Assembly: GCA_052161885.1 (NCBI GenBank) | Contig: CP197396.1 | Location: 558,001-622,000 of the forward strand | DNA: 64,000 nt | Direction of reading: 5' to 3' | Origin: QKTW01 sp052161885 | GTDB lineage: Bacteria > Bacteroidota > Bacteroidia > Chitinophagales > Chitinophagaceae | In this document: piece by piece, positions 43,284 to 52,029 of the stretch | How positions within the stretch are numbered: position 1 is the stretch's first letter | Layout of the letters: each line of letters starts with the position of its first letter | Position numbers and translations under genes: made by a program | The notes under the pieces: model-generated | Told to the model about the DNA's origin: nothing | Seen by the model: only the letters and a program-made list of their open reading frames with translations | Database searches by the model: none

Positions 43284-45680
43284 ATGTTTGTAATAAAAAG
43301 AAACGGGAAGAAAGAATCTGTAAAATTTGACAAGATCACCGCACGCATTGAGAAGCTGTCATACAGCCTCAGCCCGCTGGTGGATCCGATTGATGTAGCT
43401 AAAAAAGTGGTGGAAGGCATCTATGATGGTGTAACCACTACAGAACTGGACAACCTTGCGGCCGAAACAGCAGCATCACTTACCACGAAGCACCCCGATT
43501 ATGCACTGCTCGCATCACGCATAGCTGTGTCTAACCTGCATAAGAATACCACCAAATCGTTTTCTGAAACCATGCAGAAAATGTATGATTACGTAGATGA
43601 GGCCAGCGGCAAAAAAGCGCCGTTGCTCTCTGATGATGTTTACGAGATCATTATGGCTAATGCAGAAGTGCTGGATTCCACAATTATCTATGACCGCGAT
43701 TTCGGTTTTGACTACTTCGGTTTTAAAACACTCGAAAAATCTTACCTGCTGAAGCTGGACGGTAAGATTGCAGAACGCCCGCAGCACATGTATATGCGCG
43801 TAGCTGTAGGTATCCATAAAGACGATATTGAAAGCGCCATCAAAACGTATCACCTGATGAGCGAACGCTGGTTTACGCATGCTACGCCAACGCTTTTCAA
43901 CGCAGGTACGCCCAAAGCACAGATGTCTTCCTGCTTCCTCCTCACCATGAAGGATGACAGCATCGACGGCATTTACGACACGCTGAAACAGACTGCGAAA
44001 ATATCGCAGAGCGCTGGCGGCATCGGTCTCGCTATCCACAATGTACGTGCTACAGGTTCTTATATCAGCGGCACCAACGGCACCAGCAACGGTATTATTC
44101 CTATGCTGCGTGTATTTAACGATACAGCCCGTTATGTAGACCAGGGCGGAGGCAAGCGCAAAGGTGCATTTGCCATATACCTGGAGCCCTGGCATGCAGA
44201 TGTGTTCGAATTCCTGGACCTGCGTAAAAACCACGGTAAGGAAGAGAACCGCGCCCGTGACCTGTTTTACGCACTCTGGATCTGTGATCTGTTTATGAAG
44301 CGTGTAGAAGCGAACGGTGACTGGAGCTTATTTTGTCCGCATGAAGCACCGGGATTGTCTGAATGCTGGGGTGAAGCATTTGAAACATTGTACGAGCAAT
44401 ATGAAAAAGATGGTAAAGCCCGCCGCACTGTAAAAGCGCAGGATCTGTGGTTTGCTATCATTGATGCACAGATTGAAACCGGTACGCCATACCTGCTGTA
44501 TAAAGATGCCGCTAACCGCAAATCTAACCAGCAGAACCTTGGTACCATCAAAAGTTCTAACCTCTGCACAGAGATCATAGAATATACCAGCAAAGATGAA
44601 GTGGCCGTATGTAATCTCGCATCACTGGCACTGCCACGCTTTGTGATCGATGGTAAATTTGACCACCAGAAATTGTATGAAGTGACTTATGAGGCTGCCA
44701 AAAACCTCAATAAGATCATCGATTATAACTACTACCCGGTAGAAGAGGCCGAAAACTCTAACCTGCGTCACCGCCCGATAGGACTGGGTGTGCAGGGACT
44801 GGCCGACGTATTTATCCTGCTGCGCCTGCCATTTGAAAGCGACCTCGCCAAGATGGTGAACAAAGAAATATTTGAAACCATTTACTTTGCTGCCATGACT
44901 GCAAGTAAAGACCTCGCGATAGAGCAAGGCGCTTACAGCAGCTTTGCAGATTCACCGGTTTCACAGGGCAAATTCCAGTTTGATATGTGGGGCGTAACGC
45001 CTACCGACCGCTGGAACTGGGAAGGTCTGCGCAAGGAAGTAATGGAGCACGGTGTGCGCAACTCGCTGCTGGTAGCACCAATGCCTACTGCATCTACCTC
45101 TCAGATACTCGGCAATAACGAATGCTTTGAACCGTATACTTCCAATATTTATACCCGTCGTGTACTGAGCGGAGAATTTATCGTGGTGAACAAACACCTG
45201 CTGAAAGACCTCGTGCAGCTGGGCCTGTGGAACAATGATATGAAGAACAAGATCATTGCAGCCAACGGTTCTATCCAGAATATCGACGAAATCCCTGCGG
45301 ATATCAAAGAACTGTACAAAACAGTATGGGAGATCAAACAGCGCAACCTGATAGATATGGCTGCCGACCGTGGCGCTTACATCTGCCAGTCACAATCACT
45401 GAACCTGTTTGTTGATACGCCGACATCTGCAAAGATGACCTCTATGCACTTCTATGCATGGAAGAAAGGACTGAAAACAGGTATGTATTATCTCCGCACG
45501 CAGGCTGCTACACAGGCAGTACAGTTTACGGTAGAAAAACAGGCCGGCAAGAGCATGGATCCTGTTATCCCGCAGACTACTGTGGAAACGATTACCGGCA
45601 ACGATCTTGACAGCATCGAAGTGGAATTTACCGGTCCGGTATGTACTATGGAAGAAGGTTGCGTAACCTGCAGCTCATAG
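43284..45680 (+). CDS. nrdA: Class I ribonucleotide reductase, alpha subunit
   Basis: A 798-aa R1 catalytic subunit. An ATP-cone regulatory domain is at about 1-90 (MFVIKRNGKKESVKFDKI). The catalytic barrel has SSCFLL (substrate-reducing Cys), QSAGGIGLAIHNVRA, NLCTEI with the radical Cys, and MPTASTSQILGNNECFEP. The C-terminus EEGCVTCSS carries the CxxC pair that re-reduces the active site. It works with nrdB upstream, giving oxygen-dependent deoxynucleotide synthesis without B12. A terminator follows at 45710. Confidence 0.96.
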   Translation: MFVIKRNGKKESVKFDKITARIEKLSYSLSPLVDPIDVAKKVVEGIYDGVTTTELDNLAAETAASLTTKHPDYALLASRIAVSNLHKNTTKSFSETMQKMYDYVDEASGKKAPLLSDDVYEIIMANAEVLDSTIIYDRDFGFDYFGFKTLEKSYLLKLDGKIAERPQHMYMRVAVGIHKDDIESAIKTYHLMSERWFTHATPTLFNAGTPKAQMSSCFLLTMKDDSIDGIYDTLKQTAKISQSAGGIGLAIHNVRATGSYISGTNGTSNGIIPMLRVFNDTARYVDQGGGKRKGAFAIYLEPWHADVFEFLDLRKNHGKEENRARDLFYALWICDLFMKRVEANGDWSLFCPHEAPGLSECWGEAFETLYEQYEKDGKARRTVKAQDLWFAIIDAQIETGTPYLLYKDAANRKSNQQNLGTIKSSNLCTEIIEYTSKDEVAVCNLASLALPRFVIDGKFDHQKLYEVTYEAAKNLNKIIDYNYYPVEEAENSNLRHRPIGLGVQGLADVFILLRLPFESDLAKMVNKEIFETIYFAAMTASKDLAIEQGAYSSFADSPVSQGKFQFDMWGVTPTDRWNWEGLRKEVMEHGVRNSLLVAPMPTASTSQILGNNECFEPYTSNIYTRRVLSGEFIVVNKHLLKDLVQLGLWNNDMKNKIIAANGSIQNIDEIPADIKELYKTVWEIKQRNLIDMAADRGAYICQSQSLNLFVDTPTSAKMTSMHFYAWKKGLKTGMYYLRTQAATQAVQFTVEKQAGKSMDPVIPQTTVETITGNDLDSIEVEFTGPVCTMEEGCVTCSS

Positions 45681-45709
45681 AAACAGCACACATGCATTAA
45701 ATCATATAG

Positions 45710-45737
45710 ATCCCGGCCCAGGTGCCGGGATTTGTTT
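45710..45737 (+). terminator. Intrinsic terminator of nrdA
   Basis: Stem ATCCCGGC/GCCGGGAT with a short loop followed by TTGTTTTG, 30 nt after the stop. Confidence 0.75.
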
Positions 45738-45790
45738 TGTACAGGAAACAATTACCTTTGTTACCGTTTTCGCAGAAAACGACATTTTTA

Positions 45791-45952
45791 CCAGATCACA
45801 GCAGGTAAGCGGGTAGTACCGCTTTTAACAAGGAACCGTGTGCAAATCACGGGCTGTCGCGCAACTGTAAGAGATTGAAAAAATGTCATGCTGAATGCAG
45901 TCGAAGCACGACATTTTAAAGTTTTCAACTCAAGCCAGATTACTTGCCTCCT
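45791..45952 (+). ncRNA. Cobalamin riboswitch
   Basis: The core matches the B12-box riboswitch: TTTTAACAAGGAACCGTG, then AAATCACGGGCTGTCGCGCA and ACTGTAA (about 45833-45870), and the closing AAGCCAGATTACTTGCC (45932-45948). The 5' stretch GCAGGTAAG pairs with CTTGCC near the 3' end. The region between ACTGTAA and AAGCCAG carries a palindromic repeat at 45880-45917. Cobalamin binding normally turns off B12 uptake or synthesis genes, but the next gene here is an acyl-CoA thioesterase. The exact 5' and 3' ends are approximate. Confidence 0.85.
45880..45917 (+). repeat. Dispersed palindrome within the riboswitch variable region
   Basis: Arms AAAATGTC (45880-45887) and GACATTTT (45910-45917) enclose ATGCTGAATGCAGTCGAA and GCAC. 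The same family appears in degenerate form at 43136-43165. Confidence 0.65.
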
Positions 45953-46080
45953 GTGCCGGACAAGATGCTTTCGCGGTATGAAGCAGAAGTCAGACAGCCA
46001 ACGGGCATTTTATGTCCGGATCTTCCTGCCTGCTGCATATCATATTGCCTGCTTTTTTATCACTAATAAAAGAACTAAAC

Positions 46081-46464
46081 ATGGACATGGAACAGCGTAT
46101 CAAAGATTCTGAAACAAGAATTTTTAAAGCAGTATTTCCCAACACGACCAACCACTACGATACACTTTTTGGTGGCACGGCTATGCACCTGATGGATGAA
46201 GTAGCCTTTATCGCTGCCACACGTTTCAGCAGGCAGCGTATGGTAACAGTAAGCAGCGACCGCATAGATTTTAAACGCCCCATTCCGCATGGTACGATCA
46301 TCGAACTGGTAGGCAAAGTCACTTATATCGGTAATACCAGCCTTAAAGTGCGTGTGGATATTTATATAGAACAGATGTACAATGAAGGTCGCGAAAAGGC
46401 CATTACAGGCGATTTTACATTTGTGGCTATTGATGAGAACAAAAGACCAGTGAAGATTGTATGA
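46081..46464 (+). CDS. Acyl-CoA thioesterase (hotdog fold)
   Basis: A 127-aa hotdog-fold thioesterase. Typical features are ETRIFKAVFPNTTNHYDTLF (start of the fold), GGTAMHLMDEVAFIAATRF (the catalytic helix with Asp), and DRIDFKRPIPHGTIIELVGK with the conserved VSSDRIDF stretch, followed by EGREKAITGDFTFVAIDE. It should hydrolyse acyl-CoA, with chain preference unknown. ATG 46081 was chosen; upstream in-frame sequence lies in the riboswitch leader. It is the first coding sequence after the cobalamin riboswitch. Confidence 0.9.
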   Translation: MDMEQRIKDSETRIFKAVFPNTTNHYDTLFGGTAMHLMDEVAFIAATRFSRQRMVTVSSDRIDFKRPIPHGTIIELVGKVTYIGNTSLKVRVDIYIEQMYNEGREKAITGDFTFVAIDENKRPVKIV

Positions 46465-46600
46465 TCTATATCTTCCTTCGTCCCGCCGGAGGGTAATAAA
46501 GAGCAGCAGCATTTCACCTGTAGCAGAATGATTTTTCGTAACGGTGTGCCGACACAACGTTTTCACAACTCCCGAAGTGATAACAGAGCAATAAAATCTG

Positions 46601-47535
46601 CTACCGGTTTATGTCCTTTACATCCTCATAATCCTTCCTGCTCCATATTCCGGGAGCCGCATGGTCGCCTTCTTCAAAATCTATTTTTACAAAATCAATT
46701 CCTTTGACTGCTGTAAGATTGATGATGGCCTCGGCAAGATATTGTGCGGCTCCCGTGCTGCCCATTTGTTGGGTGAGAATGTGGCTGTCGGCAATAGCTG
46801 TGTACAACGTATCGCCTGAAACCTTTACTCTTTGCAGTGGTATTGCAGGGTAAATACTGTTCAGCCCGCTGATTACAGAATCTGTATCTGGTGCTCCGTC
46901 GGTAAAATGCGGGTTCTGTTCTTCGTTTTAGCATCAAAATCTACCAGCCACATGCAATGGTCTGATGTTTTGGTCCCGTAAGTAGTCACATCATCAAAAG
47001 CAGGCACTTTCTTGCCATCCTTGTCGATGTACCACCAGTTGCCGCCCACCCACCAGTTATGCTCACCATCAGAAGTATCCCTGCAGCCGGTGCCTACACG
47101 TGCAATGCCTCCGTCAAACGGAAATGCGCCGTCAAACTGTGGCGGAATAATGATTTTCCCCGTTGCCGAATCTGCATATCCGATTTTTCCCCGGCTGTCC
47201 TTTATCCTGAAAAGTCCGCCTGCCGGGTAATCCGGCCCGTTGTCAAAAAGATAAACCTCATACAGCTCCTGCTCGTTGCGATTTATAGCAATAAATTTTC
47301 CGTGTGACATTACAACGGCATAATCGCGAAATGTATCGGTAAAACAAATGCTGTATTTGCCCGGCCGTATAATAGTATCGCCCTGCGGATCGGTGTACCA
47401 GTAATGATTCTGTGTGTCGGTGTGCAGCAGCAGGTACCGGGCTGTATTTGCTGGGCGACGGCTCTCATTCCTGCAGCTGCACTGGAAAAGTGTAATGATC
47501 ATTAATGCAGGGAATATAGAAAAGCGTATAGACAT
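46601..47535 (-). pseudogene. WG-repeat lipoprotein with a frameshift
   Basis: The first reading frame (46873-47535) has a lipoprotein-like signal (LMIITLFQC, Cys19) and WG/KWG-type repeats such as GLFRIKDSRGKIGYADSATG and GGNWWYIDKDGKKVPAFDDV. It stops after MWLVDFDAKTKNRTRILP and a short tail. In another frame the sequence continues sensibly as NEEQNPHFTDGAPDTDSVIS, then YPAIPLQRVKVSGDTLYTAI, and a GerMN-like segment (GSTGAAQYLAEAIINLT, KGIDFVKIDFEEG) to 46601. The shift is at a run of four A (plus-strand TTTT 46926-46929); one extra A would join both parts. It is a pseudogene, a sequencing error or, less likely, programmed frameshifting. Confidence 0.7.
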
Positions 47536-47686
47536 TAGCGCCAGTGATTTAAGTAAAAATAACGGTTTTCCTGAACGGTGTTTTTACGGGCTTAACATCC
47601 GGAAAACAACTCGGCATATATGGGTTTTTTAATTTTGATCCTGAAAACAGAATAACCATAACACGAATCACCATAAACTGTGCAGT

Positions 47687-48157
47687 ATGATTTTAAAAGA
47701 TAAATCAGCCCGGCAATGCCTGGAGAACCTTAAAGAAATGTCTGATCTTACGTCGGGTACTTACCGGAAAGGTTCTGAAGCAGTATCTCTTTCCGGCCTG
47801 GACATGCTTTACAAAGAGTTTCCCCGTATCATGGTGGAAACAAGAAACAGGCAGTACGTCATTTACCGTACCATCCGCAGGTCACACTATGCGATAACAG
47901 CACTTACAGATTTTTATGCGCTGATATCATTGCTTCCCGAAGGGAAACTTGATCTGGCTGTAAAGATGAAAAAGAATGTCGCTTTTTTCTGGGCTACCTT
48001 CTTTACATTGATCACTACTTTTTCCGTTTTTCTTTTTATTCAAAACGAATTTTCGGGTATTGTTTCATTTCTTTTTCTGTGCACCAGTGCAGCTATTTTA
48101 CTGGTTGAAAAAATGCGTTTCCGGCAGTTTGTGACAGAGCTTTTAAATGAGTTCTGA
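47687..48157 (+). CDS. Hypothetical membrane protein
   Basis: A 156-aa protein with two membrane helices near the C-terminus (about 99-117 and 121-140, VAFFWATFFTLITTFSVFLF and IVSFLFLCTSAAILLVE). The N-terminal 90 residues are soluble and mixed alpha/beta. I do not recognise a family. It runs convergent to nadE, ending close to the nadE terminator. Confidence 0.55.
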   Translation: MILKDKSARQCLENLKEMSDLTSGTYRKGSEAVSLSGLDMLYKEFPRIMVETRNRQYVIYRTIRRSHYAITALTDFYALISLLPEGKLDLAVKMKKNVAFFWATFFTLITTFSVFLFIQNEFSGIVSFLFLCTSAAILLVEKMRFRQFVTELLNEF

Positions 48158-48159
48158 GC

Positions 48160-48190
48160 AAAAAAAATCCCGGAACGATCTGCCCGGGAC
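48160..48190 (-). terminator. Intrinsic terminator of nadE
   Basis: On the minus strand, stem TCCCGG/CCGGGA with a ten-base loop is followed by a run of T. It lies just after the nadE stop at 48198. Confidence 0.8.
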
Positions 48191-48197
48191 TACCTTA

Positions 48198-49880
48198 TTA
48201 CGATAAATATTTTCCTACAATCGGTACTCTGCGGCCCACACCAAATGCTTTGGGCGAAACGCGTATGATCGGGCAGAACTGGTTACGTTTATATTCATTG
48301 ATGTTGGTGAGTTTCAGCGCACGATGTACCACTGCTTCGTCATAACCCATCTCAATAATTTCAAGCGGGCCTTGCCGGCGCTCTATGTACTGGTATAGTA
48401 CAGAGTCCAGCAATGTGTAATCGGGCAGGCTGTCGCTGTCTTTTTGCCCTGGGCGCAATTCTGCGCTGGGCGCTTTATCTATAATATTTTGAGGGATGAT
48501 TTCTCCGTTCCTGTTCAGGTATTTGGCCAGGGCATATACCTGCATCTTGTAAAGATCGCCCAATACACCAAGGCCACCGGCCATATCGCCGTACAGCGTG
48601 CCATAGCCTGTTGCCAGCTCGCTTTTGTTGGATGTATTAAGCAGTATAGAACCAAATTTATTGCTGAGTGCCATTACAAGTGCACCACGTATGCGCGACT
48701 GCAGGTTTTCTTCAGCTACGCTGAATGGTAAACCCTTGAAAACGGGCTCCAGTGTTTGTTCGTACGCTGCAAATATGTCTTTGATCGGGAGTATGTCGTA
48801 TTGATTGTTCAGGTTACGAGATAACTGCTCTGCATCACTTACAGAATGACCGGTTGAGAACTGAGACGGCATCAGGAGTGCACGTACATTTTCTGCACCC
48901 AGCGCTTCACATGCCAGCGCAAGCACCACAGCACTGTCTATACCGCCCGAAGAGGCTACAATAGCTTTTGTAAAGCCCATTTTACCAAAGTAATCGCGGA
49001 TGCCGGTGATGAGTGCACGGTGTATCTTTTCAGTTCCTTTTTCTGCATCAAAACGCTCCGGCATAAGGGGTACAACCGGTACTGCAGCGGCGGGTGTTAC
49101 AACCGGGGCATCAAATGTACCGTCATCCTGCCAGTTGATACATTGCATTGCTTCTGCAAAGTAGGGCAGCTCTGCAACAATGTTCTGGTTGCGGTCCATA
49201 ACAAGAGAGCCTCCGTCAAACACGATCTCTGTCTGCGAGCCCACTGTATTGCAGTAGATCATCGGCAGATTGTAAGTGGCTACATTCTGCTTTACAATGC
49301 CTTTGCGGCCGTCTGCATGTACATAATCAAACGGAGAAGCGCTCAGGTTGATCATGATATCGGGCTGCTGCTGTATCAGCATATCCATCGGGCTGGTGCG
49401 GTACAGCGGATCATCACCGAGGTTCCAGATGTCTTCACAGATGGTTACTGCAAGTCTTTTGCCTTTAAATTCCAGCACTTTCCAGTCAAAAGAAGGTTCA
49501 AAATAGCGGTACTCGTCAAAGATATCATAGTTGGGAAGCAGCGTTTTATTCACTACTCCTTTTATTTCCTGCTCATAAAGAAGGTATGCGGAGTTGAAGA
49601 GATCTTTGCCCTCCGGACGCGGATTACGTGATGGTGAGCCTACCAGTACGCCTATTGTATCGGCTTCCTGCCGTATGCGGTTTACAGCCATCAGCGACTG
49701 GCCTATAAAATCTTCAAATTCCAGGAAATCGCGGGGAGGGTAGCCGCAGATACAGAGTTCTGAGAAAACGATCAGGTCGCCTCCCTGTGCTTTGGCTTCA
49801 CGTATGGCCGAGATAATTTTTTCAGTATTGGCTTCAAAGTTGCCTATATGGTAATTCTGCTGTGCGAGAAATATTTTCAT
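48198..49880 (-). CDS. nadE: Glutamine-dependent NAD+ synthase
   Basis: A 560-aa two-domain enzyme that makes NAD+ from deamido-NAD+, ATP and glutamine. The N-terminal nitrilase-like glutaminase has Glu41 in FSELCICGYPP, Lys in NKTLLPNYDIFDEYR and the nucleophile Cys in VTICEDIWN. The synthetase has the PP-loop ASSGGIDSAVVLALACEALG. ATG 49880 was chosen; the longer frame begins with TTG. A TAATTTTG box lies at 49890-49897. Confidence 0.96.
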   Translation of the reverse strand: MKIFLAQQNYHIGNFEANTEKIISAIREAKAQGGDLIVFSELCICGYPPRDFLEFEDFIGQSLMAVNRIRQEADTIGVLVGSPSRNPRPEGKDLFNSAYLLYEQEIKGVVNKTLLPNYDIFDEYRYFEPSFDWKVLEFKGKRLAVTICEDIWNLGDDPLYRTSPMDMLIQQQPDIMINLSASPFDYVHADGRKGIVKQNVATYNLPMIYCNTVGSQTEIVFDGGSLVMDRNQNIVAELPYFAEAMQCINWQDDGTFDAPVVTPAAAVPVVPLMPERFDAEKGTEKIHRALITGIRDYFGKMGFTKAIVASSGGIDSAVVLALACEALGAENVRALLMPSQFSTGHSVSDAEQLSRNLNNQYDILPIKDIFAAYEQTLEPVFKGLPFSVAEENLQSRIRGALVMALSNKFGSILLNTSNKSELATGYGTLYGDMAGGLGVLGDLYKMQVYALAKYLNRNGEIIPQNIIDKAPSAELRPGQKDSDSLPDYTLLDSVLYQYIERRQGPLEIIEMGYDEAVVHRALKLTNINEYKRNQFCPIIRVSPKAFGVGRRVPIVGKYLS

Positions 49881-49889
49881 AAGAGTCGT

Positions 49890-49897
49890 CAAAATTA
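49890..49897 (-). promoter_or_regulatory. -7 promoter element (TAATTTTG) of nadE
   Basis: TAATTTTG on the minus strand fits TAnnTTTG and lies 9 nt before the nadE ATG at 49880. Confidence 0.45.
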
Positions 49898-50005
49898 AAG
49901 ATCAAATCGGAAAGGCAATTAGCATTCTTTCCGTACAGGTAATTTCCGGCAGTTAAAAGGTAAGAACTGTTATTAACTGCTCCTGTTAAATGTCCATTAA
50001 AAAGT

Positions 50006-50036
50006 AAAAACCCGCAAACGGGGGAGCGAATGCGGG
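50006..50036 (-). terminator. Intrinsic terminator of the outer-membrane protein gene
   Basis: On the minus strand, stem CCCGCA/TGCGGG with a 14-base loop followed by TTTTTA. It lies 25 nt beyond the stop at 50061. Confidence 0.75.
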
Positions 50037-50060
50037 TAGAAGTTTTCCGTAATATATGGT

Positions 50061-50855
50061 CTAAAAAAGGAGTCCTATGCGCAGGGCAATATTATTTAAC
50101 CTGGTACGACCGTCTTTAAAAGAACCATCGTAGTTAAGTTCGTACTTATTTGGGTTGGTAATGTCCGGTGAAAAGCCATTGTTGAAGAAAATACCACCAT
50201 AGGCTCTCAGTTTATCTGCGATGGGGTATTCTGCGCCTACGCCGATGTTCATCTGCATCATCACAGGGGCAATGGAAAGTGTGCCTTTAAGTCTTTCTTT
50301 GCTGCCGCTTGCATTAAGAAGCTGCCCGCCATCATCTGTATAATCTACGTCGTAACTTGCTTTTTTGGAAGTATTTACGCCGGCTGTAAAACCGAACTGG
50401 CCGAAAAGACGCACTTTCCCGAATTTGTTGGTGCGCAGCTTAAGGGCCAACGGGAGTTCTACGTATTGAAGTTTGTAATTAAAATCTGCACTGTATACTT
50501 TATTGGCCGCAGCAGACTGGTCCACAGCAACAGCAGAGATTTTGCCGCCTGTTCCGTCTACCTGGAGGCCGGTCACGAGTGCATAGTTGGGGGCAAAATA
50601 ATATTCGGCCATGATACCATACATGAAGCCGATCTTATTGCCATTGTTTTTAACAGCATAAGTGCCGTCGTCGTTTTTGCTGGCGGTAGGCCGCATCCAG
50701 CAGGTAGTGGGGGCAACATATACACCAAAGCGCAGCCTGTTTACAGAGAATCCGTTGTCATTCGGCTGCATGCTGTAGCTGTTGTCGCCGGATTGTGCCT
50801 TTGCTCCTGCAACAGCAAGCAGGGCCATACTACTCAATAGGATCAGTTTTTTCAT
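50061..50855 (-). CDS. Outer membrane beta-barrel protein (PorT-like)
   Basis: A 264-aa exported protein. The signal peptide is MKKLILLSSMALLAVAGAKA, which fixes ATG 50855; an ATG 18 nt upstream is possible but adds residues before the signal. The mature chain alternates polar and hydrophobic residues in strands (RLRFGVYVAP, IGFMYGIMAEYYFAPNYAL, LQYVELPLALKLRTNKFGKV) and ends with ALRIGLLF, as in PorT-type eight-strand barrels. No specific role can be assigned. Confidence 0.82.
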   Translation of the reverse strand: MKKLILLSSMALLAVAGAKAQSGDNSYSMQPNDNGFSVNRLRFGVYVAPTTCWMRPTASKNDDGTYAVKNNGNKIGFMYGIMAEYYFAPNYALVTGLQVDGTGGKISAVAVDQSAAANKVYSADFNYKLQYVELPLALKLRTNKFGKVRLFGQFGFTAGVNTSKKASYDVDYTDDGGQLLNASGSKERLKGTLSIAPVMMQMNIGVGAEYPIADKLRAYGGIFFNNGFSPDITNPNKYELNYDGSFKDGRTRLNNIALRIGLLF

Positions 50856-50912
50856 ATGCAAGATTGATTGCATCGGGATAGAACAATTATCGCGCCATTT
50901 ATTCCTGAATCT

Positions 50913-50920
50913 TATTTTTG
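50913..50920 (+). promoter_or_regulatory. -7 promoter element (TATTTTTG) of gldB
   Basis: TATTTTTG fits TAnnTTTG and lies 18 nt before the gldB ATG at 50939. Confidence 0.45.
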
Positions 50921-50938
50921 TAGTCTAAAATTTGTTCT

Positions 50939-52003
50939 ATGCCTGTTTTCAAAGGGAAATCTTTTTTTCATTTTACCTGGCGCATAAGCTTTGCCGCAGC
51001 GTTTTTAACAATCATTTTCCTGGGCTCCTGCAACAACGCAAAAAAAGCACCGGATGTATCCAATATAAAAGTGGATATTCAATCCAGGCGTTTTGACCGC
51101 GATCTTTTTTCCATAGATACCAATCATATAGCGGCCGGGCTGCGGCAGCTCGACGCAAAATATCCCGACTTTCTCGGCTTTTACCTTGATACACTTATGG
51201 GACTGGGTATCCAACAGGATTACAGTGATACCAATACCGGCATCCGCGAAGGACTTCACCTGTTTCTTACTTACCCCGACTATCATAATCTATATGACAC
51301 AGTTGCATCAAGATTCCCGGATACCAAACAGATAGACCAGGATATTACCAAGGGGCTGCAATATGTAAAATATTATTTCCCGAAATATGAGACCCCACAT
51401 GTTGTATATTTTATGACCGATCTGAAAAACTGGGGGGCCATCACTTATGGTCATGTATTGGGCATAGGCCTGGATATGTATCTCGGGCCCCAGTTTCCGT
51501 TTTATGCATCTGTGGGCATTCCGGGCTATATGACGCACCGCCTGCTGCCTCAGTTTGCATGTGTCAATGCAATGAAGGTTCTGTACAATGATATGTATCC
51601 TTTCGTTACAGAAGGCCGCGATCTTCTGGACATGATGGTGCAGCGTGGCAAAGAACAGTATTTCCTGGAGCATGTACTGCCGTTTGCAGATGATACACTT
51701 CGTTTGGGTTACACAACGGCACAGCTTGCATGGTGCCAGGAAAATGAATCGATGATCTATAACTACTTCCTGAAGAAAGGCCTGTTTCACGAAACGAAAT
51801 GGCAGGACATACTGCGTTATATAAATGAAGGGCCGAACTCTACAGGTATGCCGGAGCAAAGTCCCGGTAATATCGGCGCATGGCTGGGATACCGGATCGT
51901 TGAAGCATATGCTTCGCAGCACCCGGATATGCCGCTGGATAAAGTGCTGGCTCAAACAGATGCCCAGCGTATGCTGCAGGAAGCAAAATACAGACCTAAA
52001 TAA
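50939..52003 (+). CDS. gldB: Gliding motility lipoprotein GldB
   Basis: A 354-aa lipoprotein (signal FLTIIFLGSC, Cys31). The mature part shows the GldB pattern: IQSRRFDRDLFSID, KYPDFLGFYLDTLMGLG, YYFPKYETPHVVYFMTDLKN and LGIGLDMYLGPQFPFYA. GldB is an envelope lipoprotein required for gliding in Flavobacterium and is also found in non-gliding Bacteroidota. gldC, which often follows, is not here. The DUF3078 gene follows after 26 nt and scpA after that, so the three may form an operon. Confidence 0.87.
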   Translation: MPVFKGKSFFHFTWRISFAAAFLTIIFLGSCNNAKKAPDVSNIKVDIQSRRFDRDLFSIDTNHIAAGLRQLDAKYPDFLGFYLDTLMGLGIQQDYSDTNTGIREGLHLFLTYPDYHNLYDTVASRFPDTKQIDQDITKGLQYVKYYFPKYETPHVVYFMTDLKNWGAITYGHVLGIGLDMYLGPQFPFYASVGIPGYMTHRLLPQFACVNAMKVLYNDMYPFVTEGRDLLDMMVQRGKEQYFLEHVLPFADDTLRLGYTTAQLAWCQENESMIYNYFLKKGLFHETKWQDILRYINEGPNSTGMPEQSPGNIGAWLGYRIVEAYASQHPDMPLDKVLAQTDAQRMLQEAKYRPK

Positions 52004-52029
52004 AAGCGGCCGGCTGTTTACTGTATGTT

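Noticed and set aside
45888..46112. 74-codon open frame within the riboswitch leader
   Set aside because: It lies in the structured B12 riboswitch and overlaps the thioesterase start in another frame.
47012..47307. Plus-strand frames opposite the WG-repeat gene
   Set aside because: The minus-strand frame has a signal peptide and repeats; these frames are shadows.
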